33,953 nt of DNA, from the NCBI GenBank assembly GCA_944358405.1, contig CALVQX010000005.1:1-33953 (forward strand), written 5' to 3'. A program made the position numbers and the translations under genes. Under the pieces are notes generated by a model. That model saw nothing but the letters and a program-made list of their open reading frames with translations. It did no database searches and had not been told where the DNA came from. Below, piece after piece: positions 16,491-25,200 of this stretch (its first letter is position 1; each line of letters opens with the position of its first letter). The stretch comes from an uncultured Bacilli bacterium (lineage in GTDB: Bacteria > Bacillota_I > Bacilli_A > RF39 > UBA660).

Positions 16491-16521
16491 GATTATGTTG
16501 ATGTGAGAGTAAGACATAATC
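16491..16521 (+). other. 5'-leader stem-loop before the YugP-like gene
   Basis: GATTATGT (16491-16498) and ACATAATC (16514-16521) form a perfect 8-bp stem with a 15-base loop just downstream of the promoter. It is followed by A, not T, so it is not a standard terminator. It ends about 10 bases before the ribosome binding site GAAGGTG. Confidence 0.4.
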
Positions 16522-16539
16522 AAAAAAAGAAGGTGAAAA

Positions 16540-17223
16540 ATGAACTATTTTATAATTGAATACGGTATTATCATTATTACTTTAGTAATTACCTTAGGAG
16601 CTCAAGCATATATTAATAGTTCCTATCAAAATACAAAAAAAATGAAAAACAAGAAAAATGTAACTGGACAAGAAGTAGCAAGAGCAATATTAGATCAAAA
16701 CCATCTAGAAAATGTAAAAGTAGAAGAAGTGAGGGGAATATTAAGTGATCATTATGATCCTAGCAAAAAAGTAATTCGTTTATCATCAGAAGTTTATCAT
16801 AGTCCATCCATTGCCTCCGCAAGTGTTGCTGCTCATGAGTGTGGACATGCCATTCAAGATAAAAAAGACTATGTCTTTCTAAGATTTAGAAATGCAATTA
16901 TTCCAATCGTAAATTTCGCATCCATAGCTGGATATTTTGCAATTGTAATTGGGATTTTTGCTTCCTCTTTTGGCATGATATGGTTTGGAATTGCTATGGA
17001 AGTAATTATTTTAGCTTTTCAATTAATTACTTTACCAGTAGAGTTTAATGCCTCCAATAGAGCATTACAACAATTAGAAGAATTACATTTATTAGAAAGA
17101 GACGAATTAGAAAGCAGTAAGCAAATGTTAACCGCTGCTGCGATGACTTATGTAGCATCGGTCGCAACGGCAATACTTCAAATTTTAAGATTAATTCTTT
17201 TATTTGGTCAAAGAGAAGATTAA
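16540..17223 (+). CDS. Membrane zinc metallopeptidase, YugP family
   Basis: 227 residues, the normal size for this family (Zn_peptidase_2). An N-terminal membrane helix (FIIEYGIIIITLVITLGA) is followed by a cytoplasmic or surface catalytic stretch with the zinc motif HECGH in VAAHECGHAIQ (~residues 98-106). Two or three further membrane segments follow (IIPIVNFASIAGYFAIVIGIF and onward), then LPVEFNASNRALQQL, with the Glu that serves as third ligand in related proteases, and a last hydrophobic helix. The start ATG 16540 follows GAAGGTG. Substrates are not known for YugP. A strong promoter precedes it and a terminator-like hairpin follows. Confidence 0.88.
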   Translation: MNYFIIEYGIIIITLVITLGAQAYINSSYQNTKKMKNKKNVTGQEVARAILDQNHLENVKVEEVRGILSDHYDPSKKVIRLSSEVYHSPSIASASVAAHECGHAIQDKKDYVFLRFRNAIIPIVNFASIAGYFAIVIGIFASSFGMIWFGIAMEVIILAFQLITLPVEFNASNRALQQLEELHLLERDELESSKQMLTAAAMTYVASVATAILQILRLILLFGQRED

Positions 17224-17227
17224 ATGT

Positions 17228-17260
17228 AAAAAGCATTTTGAAAAAGAAATGTTTTTTCTT
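17228..17260 (+). terminator. Terminator after the YugP-like gene
   Basis: AAAAAGCATTT and AAATGTTTTTT pair (one G-T) around TGAAAAAG and continue into ctttctt. Confidence 0.6.
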
Positions 17261-17265
17261 TCTTA

Positions 17266-17274
17266 TGTTATAAT
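17266..17274 (+). promoter_or_regulatory. Extended -10 for the MYG1-like gene
   Basis: TGTTATAAT is a consensus extended -10, 17 bases before ATG 17292. No good -35 is seen. Confidence 0.5.
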
Positions 17275-17291
17275 AAAAAAGAGGAGATAAT

Positions 17292-18200
17292 ATGATAAAG
17301 TTAGTAACAAGAATAGAAGATGCCAATTGTATCACCCATAGTGGAACCATGCATGCGGACGAGGTTTTTGCAACCGCATTTCTAGAATTATATTTAAAGA
17401 ATATTCAGCTCATTCGAGTAACCGAAGTAGATCCTAATCAGTATAAAGATAAGTATATTTATGATATTGGTCGTGGAAAGTTTGATCATCATCAACCAGA
17501 GGCAAGAAGAAGAGAAAATGAAATCAAATATTCTTCTTTTGGTCTTCTTTGGTTAGAGTATGGAAAAGATTTCTTAACCAAAGAAAAAATAAAAATGGTA
17601 GATGAGGTATTTGAAAGAATTGATAAAGAATTTATAGAAGCAATTGATGCAATAGATAATGGTGTATTTCCTAAGATAGAAGCTCCTTATAAAGTTAAAA
17701 CACTTAGTGATGTTATTTCTTTATTTAATCCTAGTTATCAAAGCTTTCAAGATGAAAAAGAACAATTTCTAAAAGCTGTTGCTCTTGCCAAAGCAATTTT
17801 CCAAGAAGAGATAAAAAGTGCAAATGGAAAAGAAGTAGCCAGAAGTTGTATCTTAGAGCAATTGAAAAATTATTCTCATCATACTTTAATTTTAAAAGAA
17901 TATATGCCTTATGAAGAAACCATTTTGACAGAAGATACAGCAAAAGATATTTATTTTGTAATATATCCATCAAATCGTGGTGGATATGCCATTAAAACGG
18001 TTAGAAAATCTGTAGAGGATAGTACCGCTCGTGTAAAATTTCCTCTAGAATGGGCAGGTCTTGAAAAAGAAGAATTAGTCGAAAAAACAGGAGTTCCAGG
18101 AGCACTATTTTGTCATGTAGAGCGTTTTATAGCAACGGCTAAAACGTTAGAAGATGCAAAAAAAATAGTGGAAAAAACACTAGAAATAGAAAATATTTGA
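17292..18200 (+). CDS. MYG1-like (UPF0160) metal-dependent hydrolase
   Basis: MYG1 family proteins share the DHH phosphoesterase fold; the eukaryotic member is an RNA exonuclease. Here the family motifs are ITHSGTMHADEVFATAFL (~residues 15-32, metal-binding His and Asp), YDIGRGKFDHHQPEAR (~57-72, with the DHH triad) and YSSFGLLWLEYG. The C-terminus has the usual GGYAIKTVRKS and FPLEWAGL, and ends with GALFCHVERFIATAKTLEDA. Length is 302 residues, close to bacterial members. Start ATG 17292 follows GAGGAGAT. No membrane or signal segment. Substrate in bacteria is not established. Confidence 0.88.
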   Translation: MIKLVTRIEDANCITHSGTMHADEVFATAFLELYLKNIQLIRVTEVDPNQYKDKYIYDIGRGKFDHHQPEARRRENEIKYSSFGLLWLEYGKDFLTKEKIKMVDEVFERIDKEFIEAIDAIDNGVFPKIEAPYKVKTLSDVISLFNPSYQSFQDEKEQFLKAVALAKAIFQEEIKSANGKEVARSCILEQLKNYSHHTLILKEYMPYEETILTEDTAKDIYFVIYPSNRGGYAIKTVRKSVEDSTARVKFPLEWAGLEKEELVEKTGVPGALFCHVERFIATAKTLEDAKKIVEKTLEIENI

Positions 18201-18211
18201 TCTAGATCAAA
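18196..18211. repeat. 16-bp perfect palindrome over the MYG1-like stop codon
   Basis: TTTGATCTAGATCAAA reads the same on both strands and includes the TGA stop (18198-18200). It has no loop and is not followed by a T run. It might be an operator for the next gene or chance. Confidence 0.4.
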
Positions 18212-18238
18212 AAGCAAGAATTGCAATAGATTCCATCT

Positions 18239-18266
18239 TGACTATTATAAATGAAAAGTTTATGAT
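18239..18266 (+). promoter_or_regulatory. Possible promoter for the membrane-anchored protein
   Basis: TTGACT (18239-18244), 16 bases, TATGAT (18261-18266). It would leave only a very short leader before ATG 18283. An alternative is TTGCAA at 18221 with TATTAT at 18243. Confidence 0.4.
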
Positions 18267-18282
18267 GTTAACGAGGTGTATT

Positions 18283-18864
18283 ATGTATTATAATAGGAAA
18301 AAACAATTAATAAAAAGTGGTTGCCTGATTGCCTTTATTTTGTTAGTCGCGATATTTGCTACTCATCATATATATTACAAATTTAAAGAAGAACGAAATG
18401 TAGATTATAGTTCTGAATCCTTAGATATTGTCTTTCATGAAAAAGCAGGTGATAAAGTTAGTATTACAAAAGCAACACCTGTGACAGATTCGGTAGGACT
18501 ATCTTCTAGAGCATATACTTTGACGATTACAAATAATTTAACAGAGCCTGTGGAATATCAATTGAATTTAATAGAGGACAAAGAAGCGATAGAAAATGAT
18601 CATTGTGAAGAATACCAGTTATCTAAAAATTCCATTCGTATTGCCGTAAAAGAAGACGATAAAGATTCAAAAATTTATACCTTAAGTGATATAGAGAATA
18701 ACGTTTTAGATGTTGGTTCGATTAAACCGTTGGCTGAGAAAAATTATTCTATACGTTTATGGGTCAGCAGTGAAAGTGGGTTGCCAAATGGTAGTCAGCT
18801 ACATTATCATGGAATACTACAGGTGATCGAAGATAAAACGGATTTAGCATTAGCAGTTCGATAG
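18283..18864 (+). CDS. Membrane-anchored hypothetical surface protein, 193 aa
   Basis: ATG 18283, following ACGAGGTG, is preferred over the upstream in-frame ATG at 18238 in the promoter area. The protein begins with a short basic segment (YYNRKKQLIKSG) and one membrane helix (CLIAFILLVAIFATHHIYY), then a hydrophilic outside domain of about 160 residues. That domain is beta-rich, with ARAYTLTITNNLTEPVEYQL-like wording (actual start SSRAYTLTITNN) and IRLWVSSESGLPNGSQLHYHG, resembling Ig-like or camelysin/TasA-like extracellular folds, though I cannot name the family. No LPXTG or lipobox is seen. It runs into DUF177-rpmF with a 13-base gap, so the three may share a transcript. Confidence 0.65.
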   Translation: MYYNRKKQLIKSGCLIAFILLVAIFATHHIYYKFKEERNVDYSSESLDIVFHEKAGDKVSITKATPVTDSVGLSSRAYTLTITNNLTEPVEYQLNLIEDKEAIENDHCEEYQLSKNSIRIAVKEDDKDSKIYTLSDIENNVLDVGSIKPLAEKNYSIRLWVSSESGLPNGSQLHYHGILQVIEDKTDLALAVR

Positions 18865-18877
18865 AAAAGAGGTTTCA

Positions 18878-19363
18878 ATGGAAATAGATTTAAGTTTATT
18901 ACATAGCCAAACAGTAGCAGAAATAGATATTAGTGGGAAGTATACCTTACCAAAAGAATATTTTGAAAACACGAGTCTACTAGAAGCAAAAGATTTAAAA
19001 GTGAGAGGAAAGATCTATCAAAATTCAGATGAAGAGGATTTTGATACATTAGAAGATTATGTTCAAGTGGAGATCAAAGGAACACTAACTTTAGAAGATT
19101 CTATCTCTTTAGAGCCAATTTCCTATCCTATATTGATTGAATATGATGATATTTTAGAAGAAAATTGCAAAAAAAATGAAAATACCCTTGATATATTTCA
19201 ATTTTTGTGGGAAAATATTGTACTAGAGATCCCCTTACAGTTTACTAAGGTAGATGATCTCAGTAAATTTCATGGGGATGGATGGAAGTTAATTAGTGAA
19301 GATGAGCTAAAAACTAAAAATAATCCGTTTCAAGAGTTATTAAAAGATTTTAAAGAGGAGTGA
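18878..19363 (+). CDS. DUF177 (YceD-like) protein
   Basis: 161 residues of the DUF177 family, which in most bacteria precedes rpmF and is linked to 23S rRNA/50S maturation. Seen are MEIDLSLL, a strand-rich middle (LKVRGKIY, YVQVEIKGTLTL), ISYPILIEYDD and DIFQFLWENIVLEIPLQF. The central two-cysteine feature of some members is not present. ATG 18878 follows AAAGAGG. The stop is four bases before the rpmF start, the classic arrangement. Together with L32 it places a ribosome-assembly unit here. Confidence 0.85.
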   Translation: MEIDLSLLHSQTVAEIDISGKYTLPKEYFENTSLLEAKDLKVRGKIYQNSDEEDFDTLEDYVQVEIKGTLTLEDSISLEPISYPILIEYDDILEENCKKNENTLDIFQFLWENIVLEIPLQFTKVDDLSKFHGDGWKLISEDELKTKNNPFQELLKDFKEE

Positions 19364-19367
19364 TAAA

Positions 19368-19577
19368 ATGATGAAATTAGACATTCAATTATTTGCTGTT
19401 CCTTTCCGTAAAGTATCTAAAACTAGAAAGAGAATGAGAAGAAGTCATAATGCTATGGAAATTCCTGGTCTAACAAAATGCCCTACATGTGGAGAAATGA
19501 TTAAGCCTCATCGTGTATGTGCAAAATGTGGAACATATAAAGGAAACAAAGTAGTAGAAGTAAAAGAAGCTGAATAA
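19368..19577 (+). CDS. rpmF: Ribosomal protein L32 with a Prp-type N-terminal prepeptide
   Basis: The body is clear L32: VPFRKVSKTRKRMRRSH, then a zinc ribbon CPTCGEMI...CAKCG. Unlike usual L32, which begins MAVPFR, this one begins [10 protein letters not shown] and only then [12 protein letters not shown] is identical to the extension of L27 in this window (29270) and matches the LxxQ(F/L)FA motif that the Prp protease cuts in Firmicutes L27. Cutting after the Ala would leave VPFRK. The site GAGGAG lies seven bases before ATG 19368, and no start codon stands at the usual MAVPFR position (the codon before GCT is TTT), so the extension is translated. The 69-residue precursor is longer than the ~57-60 of ordinary L32. 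Confidence 0.95.
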   Translation: MMKLDIQLFAVPFRKVSKTRKRMRRSHNAMEIPGLTKCPTCGEMIKPHRVCAKCGTYKGNKVVEVKEAE

Positions 19578-19580
19578 TGC

Positions 19581-19612
19581 GAAAAAAGAGATGAAAATCT
19601 CTTTTTTCTTTG
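19581..19612 (+). terminator. Rho-independent terminator of rpmF
   Basis: A perfect 12-bp stem (GAAAAAAGAGAT / ATCTCTTTTTTC) closes on a GAAA tetraloop, with T-rich sequence after it. Confidence 0.9.
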
Positions 19613-19884
19613 TCTTTAAAATTTGAAAAGTAACAAAAATATTGACATACGAACAAATGTATTATATATTTAATCTGTTTGAATATGAAACAGATGCTCT
19701 ATATCTATCTAAAATAAAAGAGTAAGAAAAAGGGATATCTATCAAAAGTGATATAGAAATACTGCCAGTATAAAAAACAGGGTCTGATTTTATAAAAAAG
19801 CAAACTTTGAAAAAGAAATACCAATATTAATAAAAAATAAAGTATAATAGAATTAGTAAATAAAAGACAGAAGAAGGTGCTTTG
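19613..19884. other. Intergenic region between rpmF and addB
   Basis: This is the largest non-coding stretch inside the gene array. It holds the promoter at 19642-19670, which implies a leader of about 200 bases. The leader has only weak stems, for example TATAAAA/TTTTATA at about 19770-19797, and a ten-codon ORF from ATG 19686 with no ribosome binding site. I see no tRNA, known riboswitch or repeat in it. Confidence 0.5.
19642..19670 (+). promoter_or_regulatory. Promoter for the addB-addA unit
   Basis: TTGACA (19642-19647), 17 bases, TATATT (19665-19670). Between the elements lies CGAACAAATGTATT (19650-19663), which resembles one good half (CGAAC) and a poor half of the Gram-positive LexA site CGAAC-N4-GTTCG. 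A second TATAAT at 19843-19848 without a -35 is nearer the gene. Confidence 0.65.
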
Positions 19885-22200
19885 ATGCAAGAAGAAAAAA
19901 TATTAGTTGTATGTCCAATGGAAGAAAAAAATAAAATCTTACTTCAACTTCAACAAGAAAAAGAATTACATGATGTAAAATTCATGACAAAAGAAGAGTT
20001 TAAAAAGAATTATTACTTTTCTTATAATGAAAATGCATTATATTATCTTTTAAAAAAATATCATTATCATTTAGATGTTGCTAAAATTTATTTAGAAAAT
20101 TTATATTTTATTGATGATGAAAAAAAATATCGAGCTCCTAAGCTTTTGTTTCTGCAACAATTAAAAAAAGAATTAAAAGAAGAAGGTTTATTAATAGAAA
20201 ATCCAAATTTTTCTTCTTATTTAAATGAAAGAAAAATCATAGTAAAAAACTATTATGATTTGGATTTATATGAAGAAAAAATGTTGAATACTAAAATCAA
20301 TTATTCTCAAAAAAAAGACCTCCCCGTTGTAGTGAAATGTCAAACTATGGAAGAAGAAGTAAATTTTGTTTGTTTAAAAATTTTATCTTTACTAAAACAA
20401 GGAATAGATATTAATAAAATTTTTTTAACCAATATATCTGCAGATTATCACTACATCATACATAAATTATTTTCTTATTATCATATTCCAATTCAACTTG
20501 AAAGAAATCATTCTATATATGGTACCAAAGTAGTTCAAGACTATCTTAAAACAGGACAATTAGATTTAGAAGATAAGAAAAAATATTCGATCAATAAAAA
20601 GCTAATTTCCATCTTATCTGATTTAATAAATATAGATGATACTACAAAAGAATATCAAGAGCTCTTAATAGATAAACTAAAATCTACAAAACTACCTACA
20701 GAAAAGAAAGAGAATGCAATTCAAATAAAAGATCTATATAAAGAAAGTTTTACAGACGATGAATATGTGTTTGTATTAGGGATGAACCAAGATCTACTTC
20801 CAAAAATGGAAAAAGACATAGATTTTATAAATGATGCTATCAAAGGAGAAGTAGATTTATATTCTACCAAAGAAAAGAATCAAAGAAATAAGAATAAAAC
20901 AATTGAAGTTTTATCTTCTATAAACCATTTATTCTTATCTTATAAACTTTCCTCTCCATTTCAAAGTTTTTATAAATCTAGTTTAATTAATGAACTAGAA
21001 TTAAAAATAATAACTCCAGAATTAGATAATTATAATTTTTCTGATACTTATAATAAGATTCGACTAGCAGAAAAATTAGATTTATACCATTTATATGGAG
21101 AAGAACCAGAAGAATTAAGGAAATTATATACTCATTATAAAATTCCATATAAAACATATACTAATGTCTTTTCAAAAATTAATCCAGATACATATTTAGA
21201 AAACTTACCTTATCCGTTAAAACTATCTTATACTTCGCTAAATACCTATAGTGAATGTAAGTTCAAATACTATGTACATTATGTTTTAAAACTAGATCCA
21301 TTCAAAGATACGTTTGCTAGTTTTATAGGTTCTTTATATCACAAAATCTTATCCTTATATCAAAAAAGTAATTTTGATTTTGAAATCGAATATCAGAAAT
21401 ATTTAGCAGAGCATGAATTATCTCTAAAAGAGAAATTATTATTAGTAAAAATAAAAAAAGATTTACTATCTTTATTAGAGATTTTGAAAAAACAACAATT
21501 ATTAACAGGATTTGATGATGCATACTTTGAAAAAAAAGTGGAGATTCCCCTACAAAAGAAAGTATCCGTTTTGTTTACTGGCTACATTGATAAAATTATG
21601 TATTATAAAAAGGTAGAAGATACATATTTTGCAATTATCGATTATAAAACTGGGACAATCGATACTCACTTAGAACCTATGAAATATGGACTTCATATGC
21701 AATTACCAAGCTATTTATATTTAATGCACTATGCCAAAGTGTTTGAAAATCCGATTTTTGTAGGAATTTATTATCAAAATATTTTATTTAATTATCCTAC
21801 TTGGAAAGGAAAAGATATAGAAAAAGAGCAGCAAGAGAAATATTTATTGCAAGGATATTCTACAGATAACATAGATATATTAGAACGATTCGATTCTACT
21901 ATGAAGCAAAGCGAATATATTAAAAGCATGTCTTACTCAGAAGAAAAAGGATTTGGTCCTCATGCGAAAGTAATGGATGATGATACCTTATATCACTTAG
22001 TACAATATACAAAAAAATATATTGATAGTGCCACGGATAACATCATCGATGCGAATTTTCAAATTGATCCTAAAGTATATGCTGGAAAAAATATTTCTTG
22101 TGAATTTTGTAGTTTTAAAGACTTATGCTATAAGACAGAAAAAGATCTTATATATTTAGACAAAGTAGAGGATTTATCATTTTTAGGAGGTGAAGATTAG
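19885..22200 (+). CDS. addB: AddB-like helicase/nuclease subunit (compact)
   Basis: AddB pairs with AddA to process double-strand breaks for RecA. The C-terminal nuclease is clear: SYTSLNTYSECKFKYY (first Fe-S Cys, ~residue 455), SFIGSLYHKILSLY, the catalytic IDYKTGTID (~590), LPSYLYLMHYA, and ISCEFCSFKDLCY with the three other Fe-S cysteines near the end. The N-terminus reads ILVVCPMEEKNKILLQ, without the Walker A P-loop of Bacillus AddB. At 771 residues it is well short of the ~1150 of B. subtilis AddB, so the inactive helicase part is reduced. ATG 19885 after AGAAGGTG is chosen over the overlapping TTG 19882. The stop overlaps the addA start by one base. Confidence 0.85.
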   Translation: MQEEKILVVCPMEEKNKILLQLQQEKELHDVKFMTKEEFKKNYYFSYNENALYYLLKKYHYHLDVAKIYLENLYFIDDEKKYRAPKLLFLQQLKKELKEEGLLIENPNFSSYLNERKIIVKNYYDLDLYEEKMLNTKINYSQKKDLPVVVKCQTMEEEVNFVCLKILSLLKQGIDINKIFLTNISADYHYIIHKLFSYYHIPIQLERNHSIYGTKVVQDYLKTGQLDLEDKKKYSINKKLISILSDLINIDDTTKEYQELLIDKLKSTKLPTEKKENAIQIKDLYKESFTDDEYVFVLGMNQDLLPKMEKDIDFINDAIKGEVDLYSTKEKNQRNKNKTIEVLSSINHLFLSYKLSSPFQSFYKSSLINELELKIITPELDNYNFSDTYNKIRLAEKLDLYHLYGEEPEELRKLYTHYKIPYKTYTNVFSKINPDTYLENLPYPLKLSYTSLNTYSECKFKYYVHYVLKLDPFKDTFASFIGSLYHKILSLYQKSNFDFEIEYQKYLAEHELSLKEKLLLVKIKKDLLSLLEILKKQQLLTGFDDAYFEKKVEIPLQKKVSVLFTGYIDKIMYYKKVEDTYFAIIDYKTGTIDTHLEPMKYGLHMQLPSYLYLMHYAKVFENPIFVGIYYQNILFNYPTWKGKDIEKEQQEKYLLQGYSTDNIDILERFDSTMKQSEYIKSMSYSEEKGFGPHAKVMDDDTLYHLVQYTKKYIDSATDNIIDANFQIDPKVYAGKNISCEFCSFKDLCYKTEKDLIYLDKVEDLSFLGGED

Positions 22201-25200
22201 TGGCTTGGACAGAAGAGCAACAACAAGCGATTACTTCGGAGGGAAAGAACATTATCGTCTCAGCTGGTGCAGGAAGTGGGAAAACAGCTGTATTAACTGC
22301 CAGAGTGCTTCGTAAGTTGCAAAGTGGAGTACATATCAATGAGTTATTAATCTTAACTTTCACAAATGCAGCGGCTGCAGAGATGAAGGAGAGAATTCGA
22401 AAGACCATTCATCAAACCAAAGGATTAGAAGAAGAAGCAAATTTAATTGACAGTGCTTATATTACTACATTTGATTCTTTTTCCTTATCCATGGTAAAAA
22501 AATTTCATACTAAATTAAATATTACTCATAATATCAAAATTACAGATGAAGTAACGATTGATTTAGAAAAGAATAAAATTCTAGATGAGATTATGGAGGA
22601 ACATTATTTATCTCCTACTCAGGATTTTATTAAATTAATTCAAGATTTTTGTTTAAAAGATGATAAGGATTTAAAAAAAGAACTATTAGAAATTTATAAA
22701 AAAATAGAATTAAAATATGATAAAGAAGAATATTTAAATGATTATTTTGAAAGAGAATGGACAGAAGAAAAATGGCATACTTATCAAAAAGAATATTTTT
22801 CCATGCTTTGTTCCTATCAAAAAGAAATAGAACAATATGTAATGGAATTAAATGATTATTTTGATGGAACATACATTAGTAAAATTGAAGATGTTTTATC
22901 TAAGTTATTAGCAAGTAGAACATATGAAGAGTTAAAATCCTCTTTAGAGATCAAACTTCCTGCCGTTCCTAAAGGAAGTTCGGAAGAAGGAAAAAAAGTA
23001 AAAGCGACTATTTCAGAATTAATTAAAGAACTCAAATCATTAGCAATCTATGAAAATGAAGAAGAAATGATGCAAGAACTACTGACGACAACGAGTAATC
23101 TTCATATGATTATTACGATTTTAAAAGAACTGGATCAGAGGCTAACTATCTATAAAAAGGAAAATGAAATTTATAATTTTACAGATATTGCTAGATTGGC
23201 AATCAAAGTGGTCAATGAAAATTCTGAAATTAGACAGGAATTAACAGAAAGCTTTAACGAAATTTTGGTAGATGAATACCAAGATACTTCAGATACTCAA
23301 GAAAAGTTTATTTCATTGATTTCTAAAAATAATGTTTATATGGTAGGAGATATTAAGCAGTCAATTTATCGATTTAGAAATGCAAATCCTTATATTTTTA
23401 AAAATAAATATGATACTTATCGTGATACGGATCAAGGAATTAAAATTGATCTAGTAAAAAATTTTCGGTCTCGAAAAGAAGTGCTAGCAAATATTAATCT
23501 ATTATTTAATTCGTTGATGGATGATGAAATTGGAGGGGCAGATTATGAAGCATCTCATCAAATGGTTTTTGGAAATACTTCCTATGTAGAAGAAGGAAAA
23601 ACAGAACAAGATTATAATTTAGAAGTCCTAACTTATGAAGAGTCTAAAAAAAATATTACAAAAGAGGAACAAGAAGCTTTCATCATAGCTCGTGATATTA
23701 TAACCAAGATAAAAAATAGTTACCAAATTTTTGATAAAGATGAAAAAATACTTCGTCAGATTGAATATAAGGATATTGTCATTTTGCTAGATAAAAGTAA
23801 GAATTTTAATTTATACAAAAAAACATTTGAGTATTTCCATATTCCTTTAACGATTCTAAAGGAAGAATCTCTTCAAAAAGATCAAGATATTTTAATTCTT
23901 AAAAATCTATTAAAATTATTATTACGCATAAAAGAGAAAAATTTTGATGAAGAATTTAAATATAGTTTTGTCTCTGTTTCTAGAAGTTTTCTATTTCCTA
24001 CATCGGATCAAGAAATATATGAATATGTAGCAAAAAATTCTTATCAGGAAAGCCCTTTATATCAAAAATGTTTAGAATTAGTAGAAAACATAGAGATTAC
24101 TCCATCAGCGGCATATTTAGAATATATTTTAGAAAGTTTTTGTTATGAAGAAAAATTACTAACGATTGGGAATGTAAAATCTTTTCGCATACGTGCTGAA
24201 TACTTTTATAATTTGTGCCAAGAATTCTCAGAAAAAGGAAATACGATTGCTGAATTTATCACTTATTTGGAGGATATATTTACTGGAGATTATGATTTGA
24301 AATTTTCTGTAAATGAGACGAGTAGAAATAGTTGTAAGATTATGACTATTCATAAATCTAAAGGATTAGAGTTCCCAATTTGTTATTTTGCTGGATTTTC
24401 TAATCAGTTTAATATGAGTGAATTAAAAGAAAAAATCATTTTTGATAATCATTATGGCATTATTCTACCCAAAGTACAAGGTTATTATAAAGATACAATT
24501 TTAAAAACATTATTGAAAAAACGAGTAAAACAAGAAGAAATCTCAGAAAGAATTAGGTTATTATATGTTGCTTTAACAAGAGCAAAGGAAAAAATGATTA
24601 TCGTTTTAAAAGAACAGGAAGAACAAGAAGAAAGAATGGGTAAAGTCCCAATCTATGAAAGAAAAAAATATAATAGCTTTCAAGCGATGATGAAAAGTAT
24701 TTATAGTCTTCTTTTACCATACATTAAGAAAACGGAAGTAGAAGTAGATAAAAGATATTTAGAAACGATATCCTCTAGTGCAGAAGAAAGATTAAAGAAC
24801 GAATATGATGATTTGCAAGTAGAGGAAGCCAAAATCGATGCAAAAGAGTTAGAAGATATTCATTATTCTAAAGAAAAATTACAACTTCCTACGAAAGAAG
24901 AACAAGATAAGATGGCATTTGGAGTGAAAATACACGAAATGTTAGAACAAACAGATTTCCAATATTTAAAAAACCAGCCGGTTCATGGGAGCATCATGCA
25001 AAAGATTCATGCATTTATCAATTCTCGCTTAATACGTGAAAATATGAACTGCAAAATGTATAAAGAATATGAATTTATTTATAGAGATGGTAAGAAACAA
25101 GCCCATGGAATGATTGATTTATTAATAGAAAGAGAAGATAAAGTAATTATTATTGATTACAAATTAAAAAATATTGCCGATCCTAGTTATGATCAACAAT

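Noticed and set aside
17045-17350. Minus-strand 101-aa ORF across the YugP-MYG1 gap
   Set aside because: It runs through a terminator and a promoter on the other strand and has no family resemblance.
19686-19718. Ten-codon ORF in the addB leader
   Set aside because: It has no ribosome binding site and an unremarkable sequence, so it is not supported as a leader peptide.
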